A stretch of DNA of 55,450 nt, from assembly GCA_904397815.1 (NCBI GenBank), contig CAJFOT010000057.1, positions 1 through 55,450 of the forward strand, read 5' to 3'. This document shows, piece by piece, positions 13,926 to 22,748 of this stretch (positions are counted from its first letter, which is position 1; each line of letters opens with the position of its first letter). Made by a program: the position numbers and the translations under genes. The notes under the pieces are model-generated. The model was not told the origin of the DNA. It saw only the letters and a list, made by a program, of their open reading frames with translations, and searched no databases. Source of the DNA: Candidatus Paralachnospira sangeri (lineage in GTDB: Bacteria; Bacillota; Clostridia; Lachnospirales; Lachnospiraceae).

Positions 13926-16001
13926 ATGGCAGAAACGAAAGGCTGGGTTGGAAAAATCGCCCATGTAGATCTGACAACACGGCAGGTTCGGATAATTGAC
14001 TCGGAACCTTATGTACAGTGGCTGGGAGGCCATGGGCTGGCGTCAGCGCTGTTCTGGGATTTTTGTGAGGATAAAACCATCAAACCCTTTGATCCCAGAA
14101 ATCTGATTGTGGTGGCGGGAAATCCGTTTTCCGGAACCCTGGTGCCGACCGCCGGCGCCAGAGCAGAGATCACAGGCATCGGCGCATTTGCGGATCATGA
14201 GTGGTATACCCGCTCCAGCATGGGCGGACGTATCGCCGGCGGTATGAAGCGTGCCGGATTCGATGCCTTTATGGTAACGGGACGTTCCGAAACACCGGTA
14301 TGGATCAATGTAATCGACGGAGTGATTACCTTTGAGGACGCTTCCGGTCTGTGGGGACTGGATGCCTGGGATACCCAGAAGCAGATTATGGATCAGATTA
14401 CTGGCGGCGCCAAGGACGGAGAATGGTACCGGGTGCCGGGATCGAAGCATATGACCATGTCCCGTCCGGCAGTGATGTGCATTACGCCGATCAGTGAGCG
14501 GCTGGGCCGTATCGGCGGCATCGTCCACGATGCGAACCATATCGCCGCGCAGACCGGATTCGGGGCGGTATGGGGTTCCAAGAATCTGAAAGCGGTCAGC
14601 TTTACGGGAACACAGACCTTCGGGATCGCGGATCCCACACGGCTGCTGGCCCTGCGGCGTGAACTGTATATCAGGCGTGATTATAAGATTGACCGGCCGG
14701 ATGAGGTGCCTTACGATCCTTTTGTTCAGTATCATCAGTATAATATTCCGGGACAGGGCAATGTGCTGGGCAATTTCAATTATCTGCCCCACCGTCCGGA
14801 GGCCTGTGAGGGCTGCCCCACCGCCTGCCGGTCCATTTTCCCGGATTCAAAGGCCAACGAGGCTTACTGTATTGTACTCAGCTGGGGCAGGGGAAATATC
14901 GACTCAGAGGAGACAGGCAGAAAGAATGCGGATTTGCTGAACCGCTGGGGAATCAATGCCTGGGAGGTCGATACGCCTACATATCTGTACTCTCTGTATA
15001 AAAGAGGACTGGCAGGACCGGGGAAAAAGATTGATACCGGAGATCTGGATTTTAAAAAATTCGGAACCCATGAGTTTGCCCGGGCACTGATGGAGAAAAT
15101 GGTGAAAAGAGAAGACTGCGGCGATCAGCTGGCCGACGGCGTGGTGCGGGCAGCAAAAGCCTGGGGAACCTGGGAGGAGGATTCCACCACCGGAGAGCTG
15201 ACCCATCCTCAGTGGGGATACGGGGAGCATTATTCCCCTCAGGTGGAAACAGACTGGAGTTTCGGCAGTATTTTCGGAGAGCGGGACATTAATGAACACA
15301 GCTTTAACCATTGGGTATACTGGATGCCGAAGGCGACGATAACCCTTCTGCATATTCCGCCCATGCTGACAGCGGAGGGACTGGTTAATATGCTGTCCCG
15401 TACTGCCAATGGACTGGATCCCCGGTGCTGGGATTACAGTGAAGAAAATGCCTACAGTGATTACAGGATCGAATGTGTCTATTATTACCGGCACTGGACC
15501 CGTGTGTGGGAGCAGTCTCTGACTTTCTGCGACTGGGGCTGGGGCGGCGCCCGTATTAATGTAAATGACCCTTATCATGACTATTTCATTGATCTGGATG
15601 ATTATGGATGTCAGCTGTATAAAGCGGTGACCGGTCTGGATATGACGAAAGAAGAGTCTTACGAGATCGGGCGCAGAATATGGAATCTGGATAAAGCCAT
15701 CTGGGTGCTTCAGGGACGGCATCGGGATGATGAAGTATTTGCCAATTATGTCTATGAACGCCCGAATCCTGAGGATGCCCTTTATCCGATGTATATTAAC
15801 GGTGAATGGACTTACGCATCAGGAAAAGGAAGGGTTCTGGACCGGGAAAAATTCGAAGATTTCAAGGGCCGCTATTATCAGCGGGAAGGCTGGGATCCGG
15901 CTACAGGATGGCCGACCAGAAAGACGCTGGAGGAACTGAATCTGAAGCAGGTAGCAGATACGCTGGAAGCTGCAGGAAAGCTGGGTGCCGCCAATGACTG
16001 A
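13926..16001 (+). CDS. Tungsten-type aldehyde:ferredoxin oxidoreductase family enzyme
   Basis: This 691-residue AOR-family protein opens GWVGKIAHVDLTTRQVRI and contains the pterin-binding pattern WYTRSSMGGRIAGGMKRAGFD in part, plus cysteines C294, C297 and C301 (CEGCPTAC) and C535 (TFCDWGW) for one [4Fe-4S] cluster beside a bis-pyranopterin tungsten or molybdenum centre. Family members oxidise aldehydes to acids with ferredoxin or reduce acids or aromatic thioesters. It is longer than archaeal AOR (about 605) and closer in size to YdhV and BamB types. The upstream ferredoxin subunit and downstream SufS support a complex with its own electron relay. The substrate cannot be inferred. Confidence 0.92.
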   Translation: MAETKGWVGKIAHVDLTTRQVRIIDSEPYVQWLGGHGLASALFWDFCEDKTIKPFDPRNLIVVAGNPFSGTLVPTAGARAEITGIGAFADHEWYTRSSMGGRIAGGMKRAGFDAFMVTGRSETPVWINVIDGVITFEDASGLWGLDAWDTQKQIMDQITGGAKDGEWYRVPGSKHMTMSRPAVMCITPISERLGRIGGIVHDANHIAAQTGFGAVWGSKNLKAVSFTGTQTFGIADPTRLLALRRELYIRRDYKIDRPDEVPYDPFVQYHQYNIPGQGNVLGNFNYLPHRPEACEGCPTACRSIFPDSKANEAYCIVLSWGRGNIDSEETGRKNADLLNRWGINAWEVDTPTYLYSLYKRGLAGPGKKIDTGDLDFKKFGTHEFARALMEKMVKREDCGDQLADGVVRAAKAWGTWEEDSTTGELTHPQWGYGEHYSPQVETDWSFGSIFGERDINEHSFNHWVYWMPKATITLLHIPPMLTAEGLVNMLSRTANGLDPRCWDYSEENAYSDYRIECVYYYRHWTRVWEQSLTFCDWGWGGARINVNDPYHDYFIDLDDYGCQLYKAVTGLDMTKEESYEIGRRIWNLDKAIWVLQGRHRDDEVFANYVYERPNPEDALYPMYINGEWTYASGKGRVLDREKFEDFKGRYYQREGWDPATGWPTRKTLEELNLKQVADTLEAAGKLGAAND

Positions 16002-16422
16002 CAGGGATTATCCGGCAGCTGAAGAGGAGCAGAGACCGGGCGGATATTTTATGGAGTATCCCACACTGGAGGAAGTAAAACATTATATCCGTGAACTGTC
16101 CTTCGAAGAACGCTTCAGTATGCTGTCTCAGGGGTTTCACCGGGGGGTGTCCATGGTGCGCTGCTACAGTATTGAAGATTTCGTTATGGCTTTGGGAAAA
16201 CGGGAATTTAATAATCCTGCAGGCGGTGTCCGGACGCTGGACAGCGGAGAAACCGTGGCCTGGCTGCGGGACGTGATCGGCGACCAGGAGCTGGCCCGGG
16301 CAGCCGCATCTGTTTTCGAAAATCATACAGACCAAGGGGAAGCGGTGGATACGCTCAGAGTGGTGGTCTATATACGGATGAATCAGTACAATGAAGTGCT
16401 GGAAGAGGAAAAAACAGACTGA
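15985..16422 (+). CDS. Small AOR-associated protein of unknown function
   Basis: This protein of about 142-145 residues is not recognised. It overlaps the end of the oxidoreductase gene, with two possible starts: GTG at 15985 (AGGAAAG 5-7 bases ahead) and ATG at 15994. The sequence is acidic and mostly helical (TLEEVKHYIRELSFEERF, WLRDVIGDQELARAAAS), has one cysteine, no membrane helix and no signal. Its place between the AOR and cysteine desulfurase genes suggests an assembly factor or chaperone for the metal cofactor, similar in position to the small accessory genes of the ydh cluster. This is inference from position only. Confidence 0.7.
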   Translation: MPPMTDRDYPAAEEEQRPGGYFMEYPTLEEVKHYIRELSFEERFSMLSQGFHRGVSMVRCYSIEDFVMALGKREFNNPAGGVRTLDSGETVAWLRDVIGDQELARAAASVFENHTDQGEAVDTLRVVVYIRMNQYNEVLEEEKTD

Positions 16423-16427
16423 CGGAG

Positions 16428-16466
16428 AAATTCCCGGCTGCGGCATAGGCTGCGGCCGGGAATTTT
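16428..16466 (+). terminator. Strong hairpin before sufS, attenuator-like
   Basis: AAATTCCCGGC (16428-16438) is an exact 11-bp inverted match to GCCGGGAATTT (16455-16465), with one more T. The T tract lies mostly within the stem, so it may only partly stop transcription into the downstream cysteine desulfurase gene. Confidence 0.55.
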
Positions 16467-16497
16467 AGGAGAAAGAGAGAAAGGGGAAAAGACTGTC

Positions 16498-17736
16498 ATG
16501 CTGGATATCGCGAGGGATTTTCCGATATTAACGAATTATAATAAGGACGGGCATCTGATTTATGCAGACAGCGCTGCTACAACACAGAAGCCGCAGTGTG
16601 TGCTGGATGCTCTGACAGAATGGTATACGGTGCGCAATGCCAATCCCCACCGGGGGACGTATAAACTGGGCGCTCTGGCTACGGACATTTATGAATATGC
16701 TCGTGAGGTGGTGGCAGAGCACATTCACGGAAAGAAACAGGAAGTGGTGTTCTGCCGGAATACCACAGAGGCCATCAATCTTGTGGCCCGCTGTTTTGTG
16801 GAGCCGATGCTGCGGGAGGGCGATGAGATCGTGATCCCGATTTCAGAGCATCACAGCAATGTGCTGCCCTGGCAGGAGCTGGCCAGGAAGCACAAATGCC
16901 GTCTGGTTTACCTGCTGACTGATCAGCGGGGCCGGCTTCTGGAATCAGAGATCCGGCAGAAAATCACGCCGAAAACCTGTTTTGTGGCTGTCGCCCAGGT
17001 ATCCAATGTGCTGGGAACCTGCTTTCCGGTGAAAGAGATCACCCGCCGCGCCCATGAGATGGGAGCTTATGTGCTGGCGGACTGTGCCCAGGGCTTTCTT
17101 CACTGCGGCGTTGATGTGGAAGAGATGGGAGTTGATTTTGCGGCTTTTTCGGCCCATAAGGCTTTCGGGCCTGATGGGGTGGGTGTGCTGTGGGGCAGGT
17201 ATGAGCTGCTGAAACAGATGCCGCCTTATAATCTGGGAGGAGAGATGGTAGATCAGGTATCCTGGAGAAAGGCAGTCTATGAAAAGCCGCCTCTGCGGTT
17301 TGAGGCAGGCACCCAGAATGCCTCCGGCGCTTTCGCTTTTTCTGTTGCGATCCGGTATATTCAGCAGCTGGGGCAGAAAGCGATCCGGGAGCATGAAGCA
17401 GCGCTGACGGCACAGCTGCTGGAAGGGATCCGGGAAATCCCCGGGCTGAGAATATATGGGAATCCTGATCCGGCTGAAGACCGGTGCGGAATCGTCTCCT
17501 TTAATTTCGTCGGGCAGAGCTCTCTGCTGGTGGGACGTTATCTGGATGCCCAGGGAATTAATGTCCGCTCCGGCACCCACTGCGCCCAGCCTCTGCTGGC
17601 TTATCTGGGTGTCGGATCAGCCTGCCGGATCAGCCTGGCCCCCTATAATACGGCAGATGATGTAGACTGTATCATCCGGGCGCTGAAAGGAGGGCCGGAG
17701 ATGATTGCCAGGACGGTACTGAGGAGGACGAAATAA
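16498..17736 (+). CDS. sufS: Cysteine desulfurase, SufS type
   Basis: This 412-residue PLP enzyme removes sulfur from cysteine as a persulfide. The cofactor lysine is Lys221 in SAHKAFGPDGVGVLWG and the persulfide cysteine is Cys362 in RSGTHCAQP. The YADSAATTQKP start, NTTEAINLVA and ADCAQG segments are class-V aminotransferase features. The RSGTHCAQP context and short active-site loop match group II (SufS/CsdA). It is not beside sufBCD or sufU genes. Instead it ends an AOR-ferredoxin cluster, so it may supply sulfur for the tungstopterin sulfido ligand or for the Fe-S clusters of those proteins. Confidence 0.92.
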   Translation: MLDIARDFPILTNYNKDGHLIYADSAATTQKPQCVLDALTEWYTVRNANPHRGTYKLGALATDIYEYAREVVAEHIHGKKQEVVFCRNTTEAINLVARCFVEPMLREGDEIVIPISEHHSNVLPWQELARKHKCRLVYLLTDQRGRLLESEIRQKITPKTCFVAVAQVSNVLGTCFPVKEITRRAHEMGAYVLADCAQGFLHCGVDVEEMGVDFAAFSAHKAFGPDGVGVLWGRYELLKQMPPYNLGGEMVDQVSWRKAVYEKPPLRFEAGTQNASGAFAFSVAIRYIQQLGQKAIREHEAALTAQLLEGIREIPGLRIYGNPDPAEDRCGIVSFNFVGQSSLLVGRYLDAQGINVRSGTHCAQPLLAYLGVGSACRISLAPYNTADDVDCIIRALKGGPEMIARTVLRRTK

Positions 17737-17764
17737 AAAGCAGAGGATCGTTTCAGATAGAGAA

Positions 17765-18208
17765 TTATGGCGAGAGCATTTCTTTTGAAATTTCTTCAAT
17801 ATGAAAGAGATCTTCCATCGGTATCTCTGTTCCGCTTTCCAGAATAATCCGGCGTCGGCAAAGATCGATTTTTTTGACGATGCCGGTTTCTTGCATATAA
17901 GTGCCTCCCTGCTTTCTTGCGTCAGGCAAAAACCAGATAAAAGAAATTTCCGGCCGGTCAGAGATCCGCTGTCGGATGCTGTTTAGGGCGGCGTTGAGCT
18001 TGTCCTGCTCATAGGGGTCCAGTTCTGTCTGTTCTTCGGTCAGCCGGGCTGCTTCTTCCACTGCGTCTCCATATCCGCTGAGTGCAGCGAAAGGAGAGAA
18101 TTGTGCAGCCCGCTCCGACATGGGCATGGAAGGATGGCGGGCAGAAATATGATGAGGCATCGTCAGCATATCCTCATAGGGATTGGCCGCTTTTTTCTTA
18201 TTTTCCAT
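17765..18208 (-). CDS. YolD-like protein, partner of the Y-family polymerase
   Basis: This 147-residue protein is a member of the YolD-like family: MSERAAQFSPFAALSGYGDAV in part and a C-terminal small beta domain (GIVKKIDLCRRRIILESGTEI in part) are typical. It is encoded 134 bases after the Y-family polymerase gene in the same direction, the standard pairing in Firmicutes (uvrX-yolD). The role is not firmly known; it may help or regulate the polymerase during the DNA-damage response. AGAAGGTGATC precedes the ATG. Expression probably depends on the polymerase promoter with the LexA-like site. Confidence 0.88.
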   Translation of the reverse strand: MENKKKAANPYEDMLTMPHHISARHPSMPMSERAAQFSPFAALSGYGDAVEEAARLTEEQTELDPYEQDKLNAALNSIRQRISDRPEISFIWFLPDARKQGGTYMQETGIVKKIDLCRRRIILESGTEIPMEDLFHIEEISKEMLSP

Positions 18209-18342
18209 CGGATCACCTTCTGATTTATTTTCTAAATATTCTGGCGGACCGGCCGCTTTTTAATGTATACGCCTGATGTGAATCCGACCGGCGCAGTTTT
18301 TGGGCCGGCGTTTTTCTGGGCCGAAGTTTGTGAGAAATATGA

Positions 18343-19872
18343 TTATGCTTTATGGCCTCCGATCTGCCGGTTTCGTTCCCGGGCAACGGAGCCATCCTGC
18401 AGGTTCATCCCCTTCAGAATCGCATTTTTACCATACTTTTTCTTAATCGACAGCATAGCCTGCTGTATTTTTCTCTCCCGTTCCAGCGCTCTTTCTTCTT
18501 TCTGGCGTTTATGTTCTTCCGCTTCGTAATCCGTGAACAGATCCATCTGTTCGCAGACGGGTTCCGGCTGAACAGCTGTCTCCTTTATTACCCGGCAGGC
18601 TGTCACCTGGATACGCCGCACCAGAAGATCCGGGTTTATGATTCTGTCATACAGCGCTGTCACCGCTTCTTCAATCAGCTTTCCTGAAGATGTGGGCCGT
18701 TTCAGCTTTTCTGTACCGTGGGAATGTTTGGGAATCTGACGGCCATAGCGGTCTGTGGTTAGAGGACCGCGGTATTGCTTGCCTGTGCGGCTGCTTTTCA
18801 GACTGTCAATGTCATATCCGATGGTCAGGACGATCTGGTCGGTCACCATCCCTTTATCCACCAGTTCCAGCACCAGCAGATCGGTCATTTCCCGGACTGC
18901 CAGGCGGGCCTGGCTGAAATCATAGGGACACTGTAATACCATGCCGGAGCCCAGACTCCTGTTTTCAGGCTTATATGCTTTGATATCGGCGATAGTGCAG
19001 GGTTCCCAGCCCCAGGCGTGGTCGATCAGAAGTTCTGCGTTTATCCCGAACAGACGGTACAGAAGATCTTCATTATATAGCTCATGTTCTTTCCCGATGG
19101 AACAGCGGGCGATATCCCCCATGGTATACAGTCCGTGTTCTTCCAGTTTCTTGGCGTAGCCTCTGCCCACCCGCCAGAAATCGGTCAGAGGACGATGGCC
19201 CCACAGCAGCTTCCGGTATTCCAGCTCATCCAGCCAGGCAATCCGCACCCCATTGTCATCAGGTGTAATGTGTTTTGCCACAATATCCATGGCGATCTTT
19301 GCCAGATACAGGTTGGTTCCGATTCCGGCCGCTGCGGTAATGCCGGTGGTCTTCAGAACGTCCAGGATCATGGTCATAGCCAGCTCCCTGGCTGACATGC
19401 GGTAGGTGTGGAGATAGCCGGTGGCGTCAATCAATACCTCGTCGATAGAGTAGACATGGATATCCTCCGGGGCGATATATTTTAAATAAATATTGTAAAT
19501 TCGGGTACTGTATTCCATATAGAAAGCCATCCGGGGGACGGCTGTTACATAATCCACCGCCAGGGAAAGGTTTTCCCTCAGTTCCCGGTCATCGGCGGAG
19601 GAGCCGGTCAGCCGGTGTTCCGGCGATTCCTGACGCCGTTTGTTATTTATTTCCCGCACTTTTTGAATCACTTCAAAAAGGCGGGGCCGGCCGGGGATGC
19701 CCCATGCCTTCAGCGCCGGGGAAACGGACAGGCAGATCGTTTTTTCTGTTCGGCTGCGATCTGCCACTACCAGATTGGCAGTCAGGGGATCCAGCCCCCG
19801 CTCTACACATTCTACAGAAGCATAAAAAGACTTCAAATCTATTGCGATGTAAGTTTTTTGGTTGGATGTCAC
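18343..19872 (-). CDS. Y-family DNA polymerase (UvrX/ImuB-type)
   Basis: This 509-residue translesion polymerase has palm metal-binding motifs AIDLKSFYASVE (Asp12) and YSIDEVLIDATGYL, an HhH/thumb segment (WRVGRGYAKKLEEHGL) and a little-finger region near residues 290-390. The C-terminus is rich in charged residues (YEAEEHKRQKEERALERERK) and may form a coiled coil. Such enzymes copy past DNA lesions with low fidelity. The GTG start follows GGAGGAGG. A LexA-like box sits between -10 and start, and yolD follows. The type is that of plasmid/phage-spread UvrX polymerases; a mobile origin is possible but no flanking element is seen. Confidence 0.92.
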   Translation of the reverse strand: MTSNQKTYIAIDLKSFYASVECVERGLDPLTANLVVADRSRTEKTICLSVSPALKAWGIPGRPRLFEVIQKVREINNKRRQESPEHRLTGSSADDRELRENLSLAVDYVTAVPRMAFYMEYSTRIYNIYLKYIAPEDIHVYSIDEVLIDATGYLHTYRMSARELAMTMILDVLKTTGITAAAGIGTNLYLAKIAMDIVAKHITPDDNGVRIAWLDELEYRKLLWGHRPLTDFWRVGRGYAKKLEEHGLYTMGDIARCSIGKEHELYNEDLLYRLFGINAELLIDHAWGWEPCTIADIKAYKPENRSLGSGMVLQCPYDFSQARLAVREMTDLLVLELVDKGMVTDQIVLTIGYDIDSLKSSRTGKQYRGPLTTDRYGRQIPKHSHGTEKLKRPTSSGKLIEEAVTALYDRIINPDLLVRRIQVTACRVIKETAVQPEPVCEQMDLFTDYEAEEHKRQKEERALERERKIQQAMLSIKKKYGKNAILKGMNLQDGSVARERNRQIGGHKA

Positions 19873-19889
19873 CCGTCAGCCACCTCCTC

Positions 19890-19903
19890 CGTACATTTGT
19901 TCT
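19890..19903 (-). promoter_or_regulatory. LexA (DinR-type) box at the polymerase promoter
   Basis: The minus strand reads AGAACAAATGTACG, matching 12 of 14 positions of the Firmicute LexA consensus CGAACRNRYGTTYG. It lies immediately downstream of the extended -10, over the expected transcription start, so LexA binding would block transcription. Confidence 0.65.
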
Positions 19904-19904
19904 T

Positions 19905-19913
19905 ATTTTACCA
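19905..19913 (-). promoter_or_regulatory. Extended -10 element of the polymerase gene
   Basis: The minus strand reads TGGTAAAAT, a TGn-TAAAAT extended -10, placing the start of transcription inside the LexA-like box. No clear -35 was found. Confidence 0.5.
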
Positions 19914-20280
19914 TAAAATGAAGGGAGGGAACAGGGAATTTACAGCAGATGCAATATATTTTTATTTAAAATATAACGGGAGGTATAAAATGCTCCACAG
20001 AGGAATCCTAAAGATGCGGCATCTGTGATATTTGTCGGATGGTGCACTGAAAGAACCCATTAGACGGGAATCCTGCGCATGCGTTCGGATGAGACAGGTG
20101 AAGAGCACCGGCCGCTGCCGGCAATGCCATAACAGAAATGAATATAGAAGATACGTCTGCTGCCTGTGTGTCAGAATACCCAGACATTGACTTGTGCATC
20201 ATTTTGTGTTACGCTACAGCCCGGGTGGATATATAATCCGCCTGTTTTAATGAAAACGATGAAATGGGGGATGAAGAGTT
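19914..20280. other. Intergenic region between polymerase and NSS transporter
   Basis: No gene is supported here. A TTGACT box at 20187-20192 followed 17 bases later by TACGCT (20210-20215) may promote the transporter, though the -10 is poor. The part from 20040 to 20130 is GC-rich with short inverted repeats (GGCCGCTGCCGGC). I could not fit it to a known riboswitch class. Confidence 0.4.
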
Positions 20281-21660
20281 ATGGAAAGAGAACGGTTAGG
20301 TTCCCGGCTGGGTTTCATCCTGCTTTCAGCAGGATGCGCCATCGGGGTGGGAAATGTGTGGAAGTTCCCCTGGATGGTGGGACAGTACGGCGGAGGCGCT
20401 TTTGTCGTATTTTATGTATTGTTTCTGGTGATTATGGGACTTCCGATTATGACAATGGAGTTTGCGGTAGGGCGAGCCAGCCAGAAAAGCCCTGTGCGCG
20501 CCTACCAGGCGCTGGAGAAGCCGGGCCAGAAATGGCATATTCACGGTTACATCGCCCTGATCGGAAACTATCTGCTGATGATGTTTTATACAACAGTGTG
20601 CGGCTGGATGCTGCATTATTTCTATCTGACAGCTTCTGGCCGGTTCGAAGGCGCGGCCACTGAACAGGTACAGGCTGTGTTCCCTGAGATGCTCAGCCAG
20701 CCAATGGTGCTGGTGGGATGGATGGTTGTAGTTGTTATTGTGGGATTTGCCATTAATTCATTCGGCCTGCAGAAAGGCCTGGAGCGTGTCACAAAAGTGA
20801 TGATGATTGCCCTGCTGGCGATTATGGTGATTCTGGCTGTGAACAGCATTATGACAGAAGGTTCCGGGGAAGGACTGCGGTTCTACCTGATTCCCGACAT
20901 GGAACGGATGCGGGAGGCGGGCATCGTCAATGTCATTGTCGGCGCGATGAACCAGTCTTTCTTTACTCTGTCTCTGGGAATCGGCGCCATGGCGATTTTC
21001 GGAAGTTATATCGGAAGAGACCGGGCTCTGCTGGGTGAGGCTGTGAATGTGGCTGTGTTGGATACCTTTGTTGCCTTTACTGCCGGGCTGATTATTTTTC
21101 CTGCCTGCTTTGCCTTTGGCGTATCGCCGGACAGCGGGCCGAACCTGATATTTGTAACCCTGCCCAATATCTTTAACCATATGCCGCTGGGCCGGCTGTG
21201 GGGCAGCCTGTTTTTTGTGTTTATGGCGTTTGCGGCCTTTTCCACGGTGCTGGCAGTGTTCGAGAATATCATGTCCTGCTGCATGGATCTGACCGGGGTC
21301 AGCAGAAAAAAGGCGGCGGCTGTGAACACGGTTCTGATGATCCTGCTTTCCCTGCCCTGCGCCCTGGGATTTAATGTCTGGTCAGGCTTTCAGCCCTTCG
21401 GCGCCGGTACAACGGTTATGGATCTGGAGGATTTTCTGGTGTCCAATATCTGGCTTCCGCTTGGCTCGATCGTCTATCTGCTGTTCTGCACCAGCCGGTA
21501 CGGATGGGGCTGGAAGAATTTCCGGGAGGAAGCCAATTCCGGAAAAGGGCTGAAGGTGGCCAACGGCCTCCGGTTCTATGTGAGCTATATCCTGCCGCTG
21601 ATTGTGCTGATAATCTTTGTATTAGGCGTTAAGGATAAGATACTGCTTTTATTTTCCTGA
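20281..21660 (+). CDS. Sodium-dependent transporter, neurotransmitter:sodium symporter (NSS) family
   Basis: This 459-residue protein has about 11-12 membrane helices. The N-terminus carries the NSS signature GSRLGFILLSAGCAIGVGNVWKFP in part: the unwound helix 1 with sodium and substrate contacts, followed by NGGGAF-like GQYGGGAFVVFYV. Later ones include NQSFFTLSLGIGAM (helix 6 region). Bacterial members (LeuT, MhsT, TnaT) import amino acids with sodium. It is shorter than LeuT (about 510) but similar to many clostridial members. It is followed 75 bases later by a TauE/SafE-type exporter gene, which hints at an amino-sulfonate or sulfur amino acid substrate, though this is only contextual. 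Confidence 0.93.
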   Translation: MERERLGSRLGFILLSAGCAIGVGNVWKFPWMVGQYGGGAFVVFYVLFLVIMGLPIMTMEFAVGRASQKSPVRAYQALEKPGQKWHIHGYIALIGNYLLMMFYTTVCGWMLHYFYLTASGRFEGAATEQVQAVFPEMLSQPMVLVGWMVVVVIVGFAINSFGLQKGLERVTKVMMIALLAIMVILAVNSIMTEGSGEGLRFYLIPDMERMREAGIVNVIVGAMNQSFFTLSLGIGAMAIFGSYIGRDRALLGEAVNVAVLDTFVAFTAGLIIFPACFAFGVSPDSGPNLIFVTLPNIFNHMPLGRLWGSLFFVFMAFAAFSTVLAVFENIMSCCMDLTGVSRKKAAAVNTVLMILLSLPCALGFNVWSGFQPFGAGTTVMDLEDFLVSNIWLPLGSIVYLLFCTSRYGWGWKNFREEANSGKGLKVANGLRFYVSYILPLIVLIIFVLGVKDKILLLFS

Positions 21661-21735
21661 CTGACAGACAGATTATAATCCTAAAGAGCCGGAATGCTCT
21701 GAGTTTCAAAAACATGTACGAGAGGAGAAAGTGCC

Positions 21736-22500
21736 GTGACAGTTACGATAACGCATGTATTGATTGTCTGTCCGCTGGTTTTTCTGGCCGGTTTTGTAGA
21801 TGCCGTGGCGGGCGGCGGAGGATTGATTTCTCTGCCGGCCTATATGATTGCGGGGCTTCCGGCTCATTATGCCATCGGAACCAACAAGATGAGTTCAGGG
21901 ATGGGGACGGCGCTGACTACTTTCCGATACGCAAAAAATGGATACATTCCTTGGAAACAGGCTGGAATCTGCGCAGTCTGCGCACTGGCCGCTTCCTGCG
22001 TGGGAGCTCGCCTGGGGCTGTTGCTGGATGACTGTGTATTCAAGATGATTCTGCTGCTGATCCTGCCGTTGACGGCTCTGTACATTTTCCGCTGCCGGAC
22101 ACTGGATATTGACCGTGATCCGTACTCGTTTTGGAAAACAACCTGCTTCAGCGCAGGAGCGGCCCTGGTGATCGGGGCTTATGACGGCTTCTATGGACCG
22201 GGTACAGGAACCTTCCTGATTCTGCTGCTGACCGGCCTGGCCCACATGCGGCTCAATCAGGCAAACGGAATCTCAAAAGTCATCAATCTGTCCACGAACA
22301 TTGCCAGTTTTTCCGTACTGTTTTATTACGGAAAGACGCTGATTCCGCTGGGTGCGGCGGCGGGGGTGTTCAGCATCGCCGGCAATTATCTGGGCAGCCG
22401 CTTCTTTGACCGGGGCGGGGCAAAGATTGTGAAGCCGGTGATCGGGGCAGTACTGACGATTTTCTTTATAAAGGTTGCGGCAGAACTGGCAGGGGTGTGA
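21736..22500 (+). CDS. TauE/SafE (TSUP) family membrane permease
   Basis: This 254-residue protein has about seven to eight membrane helices and two related halves. It carries TSUP hallmarks FVDAVAGGGGLISLPAYMIAGLPAHYAIGTNK in part and the second-half repeat GFYGPGTGTFLILLL and RLNQANGISKVINLSTN in part. TSUP proteins carry sulfite, sulfoacetate or other sulfur organic anions. The GTG start has AGAGGAG 8 bases before it; no ATG suits. It is probably cotranscribed with the NSS transporter, suggesting uptake of a sulfur-containing amino compound with release of the sulfur part. The region afterwards is a convergent terminator. Confidence 0.9.
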   Translation: MTVTITHVLIVCPLVFLAGFVDAVAGGGGLISLPAYMIAGLPAHYAIGTNKMSSGMGTALTTFRYAKNGYIPWKQAGICAVCALAASCVGARLGLLLDDCVFKMILLLILPLTALYIFRCRTLDIDRDPYSFWKTTCFSAGAALVIGAYDGFYGPGTGTFLILLLTGLAHMRLNQANGISKVINLSTNIASFSVLFYYGKTLIPLGAAAGVFSIAGNYLGSRFFDRGGAKIVKPVIGAVLTIFFIKVAAELAGV

Positions 22501-22579
22501 GAACCCCCTGCAATTGTAATCCAATTTTATACCAGAGTTTAGGGACTCCTTGGGGATTTGTTTTTTGTTTTCAGAGATA

Positions 22580-22637
22580 AAAAGGGGGCTATTGCTTCAT
22601 AGATGATTCATCATCCATTTTGCAACAGTCTCCTTTT
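22580..22637. terminator. Bidirectional terminator-like hairpin between convergent genes
   Basis: AAAAGGGGGCTATTGC (22580-22595) pairs with GCAACAGTCTCCTTTT (22622-22637), 13 of 16 bases, giving a T tract on either strand. It separates the TSUP gene from the convergent XRE gene and marks the composition change into the A+T-richer right part. Confidence 0.6.
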
Positions 22638-22748
22638 ATAGTGGGGCACAGACCCAGGTGCTGTCTTTGCACACTGTGTGTCTTGTATGGTTTTATCATG
22701 TGATATTGGAATGATTTCGGCAATCTGTTTCCTTATGCGGAGACAGGC

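Noticed and set aside
20026..20180. Glycine or other riboswitch before the NSS transporter
   Set aside because: The GC-rich stretch has short inverted repeats, but the conserved core sequences of the glycine class and other classes I know are not there.
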